Notes under the pieces: generated by a model
Seen by the model: the letters and a program-made list of their open reading frames with translations, nothing else
What the model was told of the DNA's origin: nothing
Databases searched by the model: none
Shown here: in pieces, positions 52,109-62,137 of the stretch
Layout: each line of letters starts with the position of its first letter
How positions within the stretch are numbered: position 1 is the stretch's first letter
Position numbers and translations under genes: made by a program
Assembly (NCBI RefSeq): GCF_002920895.1
Contig: NZ_PQVG01000004.1
Span: 186,001-250,000 of the forward strand
Origin: Flavobacterium alvei
GTDB taxonomy: Bacteria > Bacteroidota > Bacteroidia > Flavobacteriales > Flavobacteriaceae
DNA: 64,000 bases
Direction: 5' to 3'

Positions 52109-52987
52109 TTATTTCAAATGGCTGTTCTGTTGACGGTATTCTCTTGGAGTTAAGCTAACAATTTGCTTGAATATTTTTGAAAAATGAGGCAAATTAGAAA
52201 AACCTGTATCTAAAGCAATTTCTAAAAAACTCTTATTGGTTGTTGCAATAAGATATTGCGCTCTTTCGATTTTCTTTTCGTGAATGTAATTCAAAGGTCT
52301 TTGCCCAGTATGCAGTAGAAATTGTTTTGAAAAATAATCCTGATTCTGATTCACTCTTTGAGCCAGTTTTGTTACCGTGAGATTTTCGCCCAAATGAAGC
52401 TGCACATAACTCATTGTGCCTAAAATTTTGGAAGGCACCGATTGTGAAGCACTAGATTTAAAACCATTAGAACTCAAAAACCGGGAAATGAGTTGCAATA
52501 AAATCCCTTGGTTTTCAAACTTTCTATGTGTTTTCATTGACTCATTCAGCGACCTATATTCCTTATAATAAGCCTCTTTTTCATAGACTTTTGGATTATC
52601 TGACCGATTAATTCCTCTTCCTGGATTAGTCTCCAGCAATCTTTTAATAAGGATGATGTCAATTGCTGTAGTGGCTAACTTCATCACCAACCTGTTGTTA
52701 GTAAACAAAGAAATACCATCGGGAGATTCTTCAAAAAATTGAATAAAATACTGGCTCAAATAAGCTTCACAATTCAAATTGCACAAGGTAAAACTTGGAA
52801 TTAGATACAGATAACCAGGTTCTAATATCAAACGATTTGAGTTGTCAGAAACAGTGCCCATTCCTTCATCAATATAATACAACCTATAATATGGACTGAT
52901 AACATTGTTATAATTCCAATTCTGATTGAGTTTCACATAATCGATATGTAATAAGGAAAAGGAGTGTTTGAAAATAGCATTTAACAT
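52109..52987 (-). CDS. AraC-family regulator of the glycan-degradation locus
   Basis: A 292-residue AraC-type regulator with an N-terminal cupin-type ligand domain (about residues 1-165) and the C-terminal HTH pair (about 195-285, NYIHEKKIERAQYLIATT ... GFSNLPHFSKIFKQIVSLTPREYRQ). It is divergent from the GH97 gene, 189 bases away, and is the likely sugar-responsive activator of the operon. It is not one of the hybrid two-component regulators usual for large PULs. Confidence 0.88.
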   Translation of the reverse strand: MLNAIFKHSFSLLHIDYVKLNQNWNYNNVISPYYRLYYIDEGMGTVSDNSNRLILEPGYLYLIPSFTLCNLNCEAYLSQYFIQFFEESPDGISLFTNNRLVMKLATTAIDIILIKRLLETNPGRGINRSDNPKVYEKEAYYKEYRSLNESMKTHRKFENQGILLQLISRFLSSNGFKSSASQSVPSKILGTMSYVQLHLGENLTVTKLAQRVNQNQDYFSKQFLLHTGQRPLNYIHEKKIERAQYLIATTNKSFLEIALDTGFSNLPHFSKIFKQIVSLTPREYRQQNSHLK

Positions 52988-53112
52988 TCTGTTATTTTTA
53001 AGTAAAAGTCGGTTTTGAATAATAAAAAATCGGTTTTGAATAAAAAATTAGCCCTGTAACTGATTTACATTTGTTTTTTTAATTCAACGAAATTGATTTG
53101 TAAAAATACGAA

Positions 53113-53147
53113 TTTGTAAATTTTAAAGCCTAATAATAGTATTTTTG
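53113..53147 (+). promoter_or_regulatory. Candidate promoter of the glycoside-hydrolase operon
   Basis: TTTG (53113-53116) and TATTTTTG (53140-53147, fits TAnnTTTG) are 23 bases apart, at the long end for Bacteroidota promoters. The GH97 start is 29 bases further on. Confidence 0.45.
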
Positions 53148-53176
53148 ATTTTTAAAATTCTTAATGCAATTAAAAT

Positions 53177-55156
53177 ATGAAAACGATGTTTTACAAAATT
53201 CAAAAACAGATTAGTCTAAAATCAATATTTTTATTTTTGCTGCTTTGTGCTCTCAAAAGCAATGCGCAACAAATAATAAATAGTCCCGATAATAAACTCA
53301 AAGTACAAGTATCGGTATTGAATGGAAAACCAACTTATACGGTTTTCTATAACGAAAAAGTAGTTTTAGAACAATCGCCTCTTGGATTAAAAACAAATGT
53401 GGGCGATTTTAGTAACGGATTAGAATTAAGTACTAAAATTATTCCAACTAAAATTGATGAAAGCTATGAATTGCCTAACATCAAACAAAGCAAAGTGCGT
53501 TATATAGCCAATGAAACTTCTTTTTCTTTCACCAAAGAAAATAAACCTGCCATAGACATTATTTTTAGAGTAAGCAATAATGATGTAGCTTTTAAATACA
53601 AGGTTCATCCGCAAAACAAAGCCCTTTCGGCTGTGGTCAAAGAAGAAGCTTCAGGATTTGTATTACCTGCAGGAACTACCACTTTTCTTTCAGCTCAAAG
53701 TAATGCAATGGTAGGTTATGCCCGAACAATGCCTAGTTATGAAATTCCTTATACGGTTGATGCGCCAATGGGCGAAAACGGCATTGGTAACGGTTATACT
53801 TTTCCTTGTCTTTTTAAATTGAAAGACAGCAAAGGTTGGATTTTAATTTCGGAAACAGGCGTTGATAGCCAGTATTGCGCCAGCAGATTAATAGGGCGTG
53901 AAAACGGTTTATACACTATCGGTTTTCCAATGGAAGGCGAAAACAACGGAATCGGTTCAGCCACTCCCGGAATCGCTTTGCCTAGCGAAACTCCTTGGCG
54001 TACTATAACTGTGGGCGAAACTTTGGCTCCAATTGTCGAAACTACGGTTCCGTTTGACTTGGTTAAACCTCGTTACAAGGCTTCGCAAAAATACGAATAC
54101 ACCAAAGGTACTTGGAGCTGGATTATTGGTATGGACAAAAGTATGAACTATAACGAACAAATCAGATACGTTGATTTTAGTGCTGATTTGGGTTACAAAA
54201 CACTTTTGGTTGATGCGCTTTGGGACACTCAACTAGGGCGTGAAAAAACCGAAACATTAGCAAAATATGCCGCCAACAAAGGTGTTGGTTTGTATTTATG
54301 GTATAATTCTAACGGAAGCTGGAACGATGCGCCGCAAACGCCAAGAGGCATTATGAACAACAGCATTGCCAGACGCAAAGAAATGGCTTGGATGAAAAAA
54401 ATCGGAATCAAAGGAATCAAAGTCGATTTTTTCGGTGGCGACAAACAAGAAACGATGAAGTTGTATGAAGACATTTTATTCGATGCCAACGATTATGGAA
54501 TTATGGTCATTTTTCACGGTACGACCTTGCCTCGTGGTTGGGAAAGAATGTATCCCAATTATGTTTCCAGCGAAGCGGTTTTGGCGAGCGAAAATTTGTT
54601 TTTTACACAAAAAAGCTGCGACACCGAAGCCTTTAGTGCCACATTGCATTGTTTTATTCGCAATACTGTAGGAAGTATGGATTTTGGAGGAAGTGCGCTG
54701 AATAAATTCTACAACGACAAAAATATTCCCAACAAAGGTTCCAAAAGAATGACTTCGGATGTATATGCTTTGGCTACAGCGGTTTTGTTTCAAAGTGGCG
54801 TACAGCATTTTGCATTGGCTCCCAATAATTTGACCGATGCTCCAAAATGGGCAATCGATTTTATGAAAGAAGTACCAACTACTTGGGATGAAGTTCGTTT
54901 TATTGATGGTTATCCTGGTAAATACGCCATCATAGCGAGACGTAATGGAAACAAATGGTACATAGCAGGAATAAATGCTCAAAAAGAAACCATTAAAACC
55001 AAAATAAAATTAGGGATGATTCCGATGGGTGACAAACTAAAAAAATACAGCGATGACACTCTTTTGAATGGTTCGGTAAGCGATTTGATTCAGAAAAAAA
55101 ATCAAGAAATAGAGCTAATAATTCCTTGTAATGGGGCAGTTCTTATTACGAATTAA
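53177..55156 (+). CDS. GH97 glycoside hydrolase (retaining, alpha-galactosidase-like)
   Basis: A 659-residue exported protein with a signal peptide of about 30 residues. It has the three GH97 parts: an N-terminal beta-sandwich (about 31-295), a catalytic barrel (about 300-560, including YTKGTWSWIIGMDKSMNYNEQIRYVDFSADLGY split around residue 310) and a C-terminal sheet. Asp417 in IKVDFFGGDKQE sits where retaining GH97 enzymes keep the nucleophile Asp; inverting SusB-type enzymes lack it. It is therefore more likely an alpha-galactosidase- or beta-L-arabinopyranosidase-like enzyme than an alpha-glucosidase. First gene of the glycan operon. Confidence 0.88.
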   Translation: MKTMFYKIQKQISLKSIFLFLLLCALKSNAQQIINSPDNKLKVQVSVLNGKPTYTVFYNEKVVLEQSPLGLKTNVGDFSNGLELSTKIIPTKIDESYELPNIKQSKVRYIANETSFSFTKENKPAIDIIFRVSNNDVAFKYKVHPQNKALSAVVKEEASGFVLPAGTTTFLSAQSNAMVGYARTMPSYEIPYTVDAPMGENGIGNGYTFPCLFKLKDSKGWILISETGVDSQYCASRLIGRENGLYTIGFPMEGENNGIGSATPGIALPSETPWRTITVGETLAPIVETTVPFDLVKPRYKASQKYEYTKGTWSWIIGMDKSMNYNEQIRYVDFSADLGYKTLLVDALWDTQLGREKTETLAKYAANKGVGLYLWYNSNGSWNDAPQTPRGIMNNSIARRKEMAWMKKIGIKGIKVDFFGGDKQETMKLYEDILFDANDYGIMVIFHGTTLPRGWERMYPNYVSSEAVLASENLFFTQKSCDTEAFSATLHCFIRNTVGSMDFGGSALNKFYNDKNIPNKGSKRMTSDVYALATAVLFQSGVQHFALAPNNLTDAPKWAIDFMKEVPTTWDEVRFIDGYPGKYAIIARRNGNKWYIAGINAQKETIKTKIKLGMIPMGDKLKKYSDDTLLNGSVSDLIQKKNQEIELIIPCNGAVLITN

Positions 55157-55185
55157 CGGCTCATTAATCTGTTAAAATTAAGAAA

Positions 55186-56829
55186 ATGAATAGACGTAGC
55201 GCATTAAAATTAGGTGTTTCAGCATTAGCTGGGCTTTACTTATCTCCTTTATTAGGACAATCCAAAATTCTTGAAACTCCTGCTTTCAAAGGCACGTTTG
55301 AACCCACTTGGGATTCCTTGGCAAAATACCAAACACCTACTTGGTTCAGGGATGCTAAATTTGGAATGTGGGCACATTGGGGACCGCAATGCGAACCAGA
55401 AGCTGGCGATTGGTATGCTCGTGGAATGTATCAAGAAGGTTCACGTCAATACAAATTTCATTTAGAAAAATACGGGCATCCATCGAAATTTGGATTTAAA
55501 GATGTGATCAATGTCTGGAAAGCCGACAAATGGAACCCAGAGGAATTAGTCAATTTATATAAAGATTCGGGAGCCAAATATTTTATGGCAATGGCCAATC
55601 ATCACGATAATTTAGATTTGTATGATAGCAAGTTTCAACCGCATTGGAATTCGACCAAAATAGGCCCTAATAAAGACATTATTGGCGGTTGGGAAAAAGC
55701 GGCTCGAAAAGCAGGATTGCCTTTTGCAGTTAGTATTCACGCTGCTCACGCTTGGACTTGGTATGAAAGTGCACAAGGCTCAGACAAAGAAGGTGCTTTG
55801 GCTGGAGTGCCATATGATGGAAAACTGACCAAAGCCGACGGAAAAGGAACTTGGTGGGAGGGTTTAGACCCACAAGAATTGTATGCTCAAAATCATCCGT
55901 TAAGTGCGGTTTCTTCAGACAGAGGATCCATTCACAAACAATGGGACTGGGCAGAAGGAGCTTCAATACCATCGACTGCCTATTGCGAAAATTTTCACGA
56001 TAGAACCATCGATTTGATTGACAAATACAATCCCGATATGATTTATTTTGATGATACTGCCTTGCCGCTCTGGCCTGTTAGCGATGCAGGTTTGCGCATA
56101 ACGGCACATTTGTACAATAAAAGTCTTGAAAAAAATAAAACCGTTCAAACAGTTGTTACTGGAAAAATTCTTAATGAGCAACAACGCAAGGCGATAGTTT
56201 GGGACATCGAAAAAGGACAAAGCAACAGCATCGAACCCTTGCCTTGGCAAACCGATACCTGTATTGGAAACTGGCATTACGACAGAGGCATTTACAATAA
56301 TAAACGCTACAAATCGGCCAAAACAGTGATTCATACTTTAATTGATGTGGTGAGCAAAAACGGAAATTTGATGCTCAATATTCCGGTTCGAGGAGACGGA
56401 AGCATCGACGAATTGGAACGAGAAATCGTAAAAGAAATCGGTGTTTGGATGAAATTAAACAGCAAAAGTATTTATGGAACCCGACCTTGGAAAATATTTG
56501 GCGAAGGCCCTCAACAAGAAAGTGCCGGAGCATTAACCGCCCAAGGTTTCAATGAAGGAAAAGGAAAACCCTATACTTCAGAAGACATTCGTTTTGCGCA
56601 AAAGGACAAAAAGCTTTATGCCACTGTAATGGCTTGGCCAGAAAACGGCACTGCAATTATTAAAAGTTTAGGAAAATCATCTCCACATTATACAGAGAAA
56701 ATAAAACAGATTCAATTAGTGAGTACAGGCGAGAAACTGAAATTCAAACAGCATTCAGACGCTCTTGAAGTCTATTTCCCAAATCAAAAACCCGAAGCTT
56801 CTTATGCCAATGCATTGGAAATTATTTAA
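55186..56829 (+). CDS. GH29 alpha-L-fucosidase
   Basis: A 547-residue exported hydrolase. The N-terminus reads MNRRSALKLGVSALAGLYLS, a Tat-like signal. The GH29 barrel has the WFRDAKFGMWAHWGPQ opening, the AMANHHDNLDLYDSKF histidine block and the nucleophile segment MIYFDDTALPLW (Asp289 or Asp290). A C-terminal beta domain follows. It would release alpha-L-fucose from glycans in the periplasm. It starts 30 bases after the GH97 gene and is followed 18 bases later by a mutarotase gene. Confidence 0.92.
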   Translation: MNRRSALKLGVSALAGLYLSPLLGQSKILETPAFKGTFEPTWDSLAKYQTPTWFRDAKFGMWAHWGPQCEPEAGDWYARGMYQEGSRQYKFHLEKYGHPSKFGFKDVINVWKADKWNPEELVNLYKDSGAKYFMAMANHHDNLDLYDSKFQPHWNSTKIGPNKDIIGGWEKAARKAGLPFAVSIHAAHAWTWYESAQGSDKEGALAGVPYDGKLTKADGKGTWWEGLDPQELYAQNHPLSAVSSDRGSIHKQWDWAEGASIPSTAYCENFHDRTIDLIDKYNPDMIYFDDTALPLWPVSDAGLRITAHLYNKSLEKNKTVQTVVTGKILNEQQRKAIVWDIEKGQSNSIEPLPWQTDTCIGNWHYDRGIYNNKRYKSAKTVIHTLIDVVSKNGNLMLNIPVRGDGSIDELEREIVKEIGVWMKLNSKSIYGTRPWKIFGEGPQQESAGALTAQGFNEGKGKPYTSEDIRFAQKDKKLYATVMAWPENGTAIIKSLGKSSPHYTEKIKQIQLVSTGEKLKFKQHSDALEVYFPNQKPEASYANALEII

Positions 56830-56846
56830 ATTAAAAAACAAAATTT

Positions 56847-57188
56847 ATGGTTTTGAAAAAAGTGTGCTACAGTTGTGATTTAATTGACAACCCGGAATTA
56901 ATAAAAGAGTATAAAAAACACCATTCCAAAGATAATGTTTGGCCTGAAATCACTAAAAGTATCAGGGATGCAGGAATTGTTGACATGGAAATTTATATTC
57001 TTGGCAATAGATTGTTCATGATTATGGAAGTGGATGAAAGTTATACTCCGGAACGCAAACAAAAAATGGATGCCGCCAACCCAAAAGTTCAGGAATGGGA
57101 AAAATTGATGTGGCAATTCCAGCAAGCACCTCCAGGCGCCAAGGATGGCGAAAAATGGGTGGAAATGGAGCAGATATTTAAACTGTAA
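56847..57188 (+). CDS. RhaM-family mutarotase (L-rhamnose or L-fucose)
   Basis: A 113-residue cytosolic protein of the RhaM (DUF718) family, which interconverts alpha and beta anomers of a deoxy-hexose. Landmarks are EYKKHHSKDNVWPEITKSIRDAGI, DMEIYILGNRLFMIMEVD and the C-terminal WVEMEQIF. RhaM itself acts on L-rhamnose. Because it directly follows an alpha-L-fucosidase gene, L-fucose is an equally plausible substrate. Confidence 0.85.
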   Translation: MVLKKVCYSCDLIDNPELIKEYKKHHSKDNVWPEITKSIRDAGIVDMEIYILGNRLFMIMEVDESYTPERKQKMDAANPKVQEWEKLMWQFQQAPPGAKDGEKWVEMEQIFKL

Positions 57189-57298
57189 TACAACACTATG
57201 AACTATAATTTATGATGCTTTGTGTTGGATATTTTTTTAAATTATAAACATAGGTTAATTCGTAAATCTTTACGGAGGTAGTTTTTTTATTATAAGCA

Positions 57299-58915
57299 AT
57301 GATTAAACAATTAAAATATATAATAGCTTGTGCAAAATTACTATTGCTCTGTTTTTGTATGCAGACTAATGCACAAGAATCTTCTAAAAAAACAGTTTGG
57401 GGCGATTGGCAAAAATGGGGCGATCAAAATGATGAAACCTATAGAAACCCAATTCTTCCAGCAGATTATAGCGATATCGATTGTATTAGAGTTGGTAATG
57501 ATTATTATGCCGTTTCCTCTACATTTCAATATTCTCCAGGATTCGTGATACTTCATTCTAAAGATTTGGTGAATTGGGAAATTGCTGGTCATGCAATAGA
57601 AGACATAACTGCCATTTCACCAGAAATGAATTGGGATAAGATGAACAGGTATGGCAGAGGGGTTTGGGCAGGAGCTATTCGTTATCACGACAATAAGTTT
57701 TGGATTTATTTTGGCGACCCAGATATGGGCTATTTTATGACCACGTCTAAAAAAGCAGAAGGTCCGTGGGCACCGCTTACTCCCATTTTAGCAGAAAAAG
57801 GATGGGATGATTGCTGTCCATTCTGGGATGATGACGGACAAGGTTACCTGATAGGAACAAAATTTGCTGATAACTACAAAATTCATCTGTTTAAAATGAC
57901 GAGCGATGGCAAAAGTTTGATTAAAGAATCTGATAAAGTCATTTATCAATCTAAAGGAAGCGAAGCCAGCAAGCTCTATAAAATTCAAGGAATTTATTAT
58001 CATTTTTTTTCTGAAGTAAAATCAGGAGGCAGGGTAGTGATGATGAGACGTTCTAAAAATATTTATGGTCCTTACGAAGATGCAAAACAATTGAGTTATG
58101 CTCAAAAAGAATATCATGAACCTAATCAAGGTGGCATAGTTCAAACCCAAAAGGGCGATTGGTATTTTCTAACCCATCATGGCAGCAGTGGTGATTGGTC
58201 AGGTAGAGTTATGAGCTTGTTACCTGTAAACTGGATAGACGGCTGGCCAATTCTGGGAAAGGCAGATGACAACAAAATAGGGAATATGGTATGGGAAGGT
58301 GAAATTCCAGTAAAGGGACAAAAACCGCTTTATCCACAAACCAGCGATGATTTCAACACAAAAAAACTAGGCTTACAATGGGAGTGGAACTATCAGCCTA
58401 GAATGGATAAATGGTCTTTGACCGAGCGAAAAGGCTGGTTGAGGCTGCATGCCTTTATGCCCATAGAAAAAGACAATTTGCTAAAAGCGGGAAATACTTT
58501 AACACAACGGGTAATGCGTACATCCTCAAATGAGGTGATTATAAAACTAGATTTACGTGGAATGGCAGATGGACAAAAGGCAGGTTTAACCCATTTTGGT
58601 TCACCTAACTATTCTACCATTGGCGTAAGCTTTCAAAATGGAATAAAAAAAATAGAATTTGCTGTAAAAGGGGAAGTCAAAGAAGAACTGAAATTAGAGA
58701 ACAATCAAATATGGCTTAAATCTTCTTGGGGTTTAGATGGAGTAAGTAAATATGAATATAGTACAGATGGGAATAAATTTATTCTATTTGGAGAACCTTA
58801 TCAGTTAAAATGGGGTGCATATAGAGGTGATAGAATTGGAATTTATTGCTATAACGATAAGGACGAAAAAGGTTTTATAGATGTAGATTATTTTAATTAT
58901 AGATTTAATAAATAG
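57299..58915 (+). CDS. GH43 glycoside hydrolase with C-terminal accessory domain
   Basis: A 538-residue exported enzyme with a signal peptide of about 25 residues. The five-bladed propeller of GH43 covers about residues 45-350: the general-base Asp is in ADYSDIDCIRVGNDYY, the pKa-modulating Asp in DDCCPFWDDDGQGY and the general-acid Glu in SKGSEASKLYKIQGIYYHFFSEV. The last 190 residues form a separate beta-sandwich, as in GH43 enzymes acting on xylan or arabinan. Likely beta-xylosidase or alpha-L-arabinofuranosidase; exact specificity unknown. Confidence 0.9.
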   Translation: MIKQLKYIIACAKLLLLCFCMQTNAQESSKKTVWGDWQKWGDQNDETYRNPILPADYSDIDCIRVGNDYYAVSSTFQYSPGFVILHSKDLVNWEIAGHAIEDITAISPEMNWDKMNRYGRGVWAGAIRYHDNKFWIYFGDPDMGYFMTTSKKAEGPWAPLTPILAEKGWDDCCPFWDDDGQGYLIGTKFADNYKIHLFKMTSDGKSLIKESDKVIYQSKGSEASKLYKIQGIYYHFFSEVKSGGRVVMMRRSKNIYGPYEDAKQLSYAQKEYHEPNQGGIVQTQKGDWYFLTHHGSSGDWSGRVMSLLPVNWIDGWPILGKADDNKIGNMVWEGEIPVKGQKPLYPQTSDDFNTKKLGLQWEWNYQPRMDKWSLTERKGWLRLHAFMPIEKDNLLKAGNTLTQRVMRTSSNEVIIKLDLRGMADGQKAGLTHFGSPNYSTIGVSFQNGIKKIEFAVKGEVKEELKLENNQIWLKSSWGLDGVSKYEYSTDGNKFILFGEPYQLKWGAYRGDRIGIYCYNDKDEKGFIDVDYFNYRFNK

Positions 58916-59053
58916 ATTTCTGATGAATTATAAAATTTTTGATTTTATTTACGAGCATAGTTAACACAACAGCATAATCTCCCTTTCGAATTCAATTAGA
59001 TAAATCCAAATAGGATATTTTACTTTATTTAAAACAAATCAAAATCATTTCAA

Positions 59054-62000
59054 ATGAAATACTTTTTAAATCGCTTTCTAACATTAACCATTCTTATAAC
59101 AAGTATAGCTTTTGCCCAAACATCAAAAGAGAATAAAAGTGCAATTCTCGGCGTCGTTTTAGAAGGCGGTTATACCAATTTGAAAGAAGCCAACGGAATT
59201 TTGGGACTGCAATTTAAAAAGGTAAAATCCGACAATTGGTATGAAGCAGCAATTAGTCTGGCAGCTTTTGACAACACGGAAAAACAGATTAATCAAATAA
59301 GTACAGATATAGATTTCAACAACCTGCCGGAAGGCTTTCAATTCATTCCTTTTGAAAAACAAATAGATTTATCCCAATCCGATTATTTACGCATCACAAT
59401 AGTTTCAAAAACAGGAAAAAATCTTTTTACAGCTAATTTCAAAAACGGAAGTTATAAAGGGATCCCCATCTATTCCAACTGGATTACACATCCAAAATAT
59501 GGAAATGGCCCCAGTGTCATGAACCCAGAAAAAGTTACCGCTGGCGTTGACCCTGCGGTTGTGAACACAAAAAACCTTAATGTCAATTATCTTTATGATG
59601 ATGCTTATCCAATTGGCAAACAAGATAATCTGTTATGGTATAAAACTGGAGCTTATGACCCAACTTCCACTATTTATGACCGTGGTGGAAAAGATTGGGA
59701 AGAACAAGCCTTGCCTATCGGTAACGGTTATTTAGGTGCGATGCTTTTTGGAATGCCTGGAAAAGATCACATTCAGTTTAATGAAGAAACTTTTTGGGCA
59801 GCAGGTTATCGGGGCGTTCAGGAAAAAGTTCCGTCAGACAATGTGAACAAAAAAATGGGCGAAGGCATAAACGGTTTTATGAACAGCGGGAATGTTTTTG
59901 TTGATTTTAATTTGCCTCAAAACCCTGAAATTCTAAATTATTATCGCGATTTGGATTTGAATACCGCCATTTCATCCGTGCGTTATCAGTACAAAAAAGT
60001 AAATTATAAAAGAGAATATTTTGCCAGTTATCCTGCTGAAGTTATAGTTTTACGATACACCGCCGATGAAGCAAAAGCATTAAACTTTAGTGTAAAATCA
60101 GTATCGGCACATCCCGGAAATATTTTTGTTAACAATGGTGTTATTACTATAACAGGCAAATTAAAAGATTCTGAACCTTATACCGGTGGCGGAAAAGCAA
60201 CTTATAATCAAGCTTCTGATTTAGAGTATTGTACTAAAATAAAAGTCATTGCTGATGATGGCGAACTTATAAACCATTACGGCAATATCGAAGTTAAAAA
60301 TGCTAGCGGAGTAACCATAATTATTACTTCGGCAACTGATTATGATCCGAATGCTTTTAGTATCAATGCTGATGGAAAAGTAAACTTGGACATTCCTCAA
60401 TTCAAGCATAAAGATGGTATACAATTCGCAATTCAAAAAGCAGAAAACCGAATTTCGAATACTGATGGAAAAACCTATGAAGTTCTTAAAAAAGAACACA
60501 TTGCCGATTATCAAGCTGTATTTAATCGTGTGAGTTTTAATTTAGGCGAAAAAGAAGCATCAAAACCAATCCCTACAAATGAACGTGTAGCAGCTTATGC
60601 CAAAGTGATTAAAGGAATAAAAGCAGGCGAAAGCATCTCTTATCTAAAAGCCGATTATGATAATCTCAATACTCATTTAGAAGAATTATTTTATCAATAT
60701 GGTCGTTATCTGATGATTGCTTCGTCAAGAGAAAAAACCTTGCCAGCCACTTTGCAAGGAAAATGGAATCAATCGGTTGCCGAGATTTGGGGATCGACTT
60801 ATTGCATCAACATCAATTTACAGATGAATTATTGGTTTGCAGGTGAAGCCAATCTTATCGACAGCGGAAAAGCATTGGTAAACTGGATCGAAACTCAAAT
60901 TCCTGCTGGCTCATTGACGGCTAGAAATATGTATAACGCAAGTACTTCATCGTATCATTTGGATAAACAAAATAATATTGTTTTTACACCTTCTAAAAAT
61001 GAAGCAGAAAACGGTGTTTTTGTAATGCACACCAAACAATCCATCAATGGTCAAACTGATTTAACAGGTTCTACAAACATACAATCTCCTGGGAATACGG
61101 CTTTTTTGATGTATAATCTTTGGGATCTTTTTCAGCGCAGTCAGGATAAAAAATGGTTGGCCAATCAATTGTATCCTATTTTAAGAAAATCAGCTAATTT
61201 TTATGCTGCTTATCTTAATAACAATAAGGTGAAAACAGAAGATTTGAAACAGTATCCAAACGGTTATTTTTATACCACAGGCAAAGGAAGATCACCCGAA
61301 CACGGACCTTATCAAACAGGTGTGAAATACGATTTACAATTAATTGCAGGACTTCTGGATTATACTTTAGAAGCAGCAAAAATCTTGAACATTGATATTG
61401 AAAAACAACAAGTTTGGAACGAATTAAGAACCAATATTGAAAAACCAATAGAACTGGGAACTGATGGACAAGTAAAAGAATGGGTTCAGGAAACGAATTA
61501 TAACAAAGATAATAATGGCAAAGATTTAGGCGATCCGCACCACCGACACATTTCCCATTTAGTGGGATTGTATCCCGGAAATTTAATCAATCCGCAAACT
61601 CCCGAATTTCAAAAAGGGGCTAAAATTGTCTTGCAAAAAAGAGGAGATGATGCTACAGGTTGGTCAATTGCGAATAAATTTCTACTATGGGCAAGTGTCC
61701 AAAAAGGAGATAAAGCTTTGGAATTATTGCGATACCAATTGGCACAACGCACCTATTCTAATTTGTTTGATTTCCATGCGCCTTTTCAAATTGATGGAAA
61801 TTTTGGAGCAGCAGCTGGTATTCAGGAGTTGCTTTTGCAAAGTAATAATTCCAATATTTATCTTTTGCCTGCATTGCCAACACTTTGGACAGAAGGAAAC
61901 ATCAAAGGAATCATTGCCAAAAATGGTGCGCAAATCGATATAACTTGGAAAAATGGAGAACTCGAAACTGCCAAAATTTTAAATGTAACCGGAAAATCTA

Positions 62001-62134
62001 TGAATATTCATTACAGAAATGCAAAGACAATTCAACTACTCGTTGATGGAAAATGGAAAACTTTGAAGGCATATAAAGGACAATTTGTATTGCCAAAAAA
62101 CAAAGCAAAGCAACTATTTGAATTAAAATTTTAA
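59054..62134 (+). CDS. GH95 family hydrolase with extra N-terminal domain
   Basis: A 1026-residue exported protein. The GH95 region starts near residue 193 (LLWYKTGAYDP), continues through QALPIGNGYLGAMLFGMPGKDHIQFNEETFW split over residues 216-246, and includes the catalytic-barrel segment GDPHHRHISHLVGLYPGNL. GH95 enzymes are inverting alpha-L-fucosidases or alpha-L-galactosidases. The roughly 170 residues between the signal peptide and the GH95 start are a beta-rich domain I do not recognise; most GH95 proteins begin almost directly with the LWY motif. Last gene of the locus, consistent with a fucose-containing target glycan. Confidence 0.9.
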   Translation: MKYFLNRFLTLTILITSIAFAQTSKENKSAILGVVLEGGYTNLKEANGILGLQFKKVKSDNWYEAAISLAAFDNTEKQINQISTDIDFNNLPEGFQFIPFEKQIDLSQSDYLRITIVSKTGKNLFTANFKNGSYKGIPIYSNWITHPKYGNGPSVMNPEKVTAGVDPAVVNTKNLNVNYLYDDAYPIGKQDNLLWYKTGAYDPTSTIYDRGGKDWEEQALPIGNGYLGAMLFGMPGKDHIQFNEETFWAAGYRGVQEKVPSDNVNKKMGEGINGFMNSGNVFVDFNLPQNPEILNYYRDLDLNTAISSVRYQYKKVNYKREYFASYPAEVIVLRYTADEAKALNFSVKSVSAHPGNIFVNNGVITITGKLKDSEPYTGGGKATYNQASDLEYCTKIKVIADDGELINHYGNIEVKNASGVTIIITSATDYDPNAFSINADGKVNLDIPQFKHKDGIQFAIQKAENRISNTDGKTYEVLKKEHIADYQAVFNRVSFNLGEKEASKPIPTNERVAAYAKVIKGIKAGESISYLKADYDNLNTHLEELFYQYGRYLMIASSREKTLPATLQGKWNQSVAEIWGSTYCININLQMNYWFAGEANLIDSGKALVNWIETQIPAGSLTARNMYNASTSSYHLDKQNNIVFTPSKNEAENGVFVMHTKQSINGQTDLTGSTNIQSPGNTAFLMYNLWDLFQRSQDKKWLANQLYPILRKSANFYAAYLNNNKVKTEDLKQYPNGYFYTTGKGRSPEHGPYQTGVKYDLQLIAGLLDYTLEAAKILNIDIEKQQVWNELRTNIEKPIELGTDGQVKEWVQETNYNKDNNGKDLGDPHHRHISHLVGLYPGNLINPQTPEFQKGAKIVLQKRGDDATGWSIANKFLLWASVQKGDKALELLRYQLAQRTYSNLFDFHAPFQIDGNFGAAAGIQELLLQSNNSNIYLLPALPTLWTEGNIKGIIAKNGAQIDITWKNGELETAKILNVTGKSMNIHYRNAKTIQLLVDGKWKTLKAYKGQFVLPKNKAKQLFELKF

Positions 62135-62137
62135 AGT

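Noticed and set aside
54476..54982. 168-residue minus-strand frame opposite GH97
   Set aside because: Antisense to a strong GH97 match, with unusual His/Cys composition and no start context.
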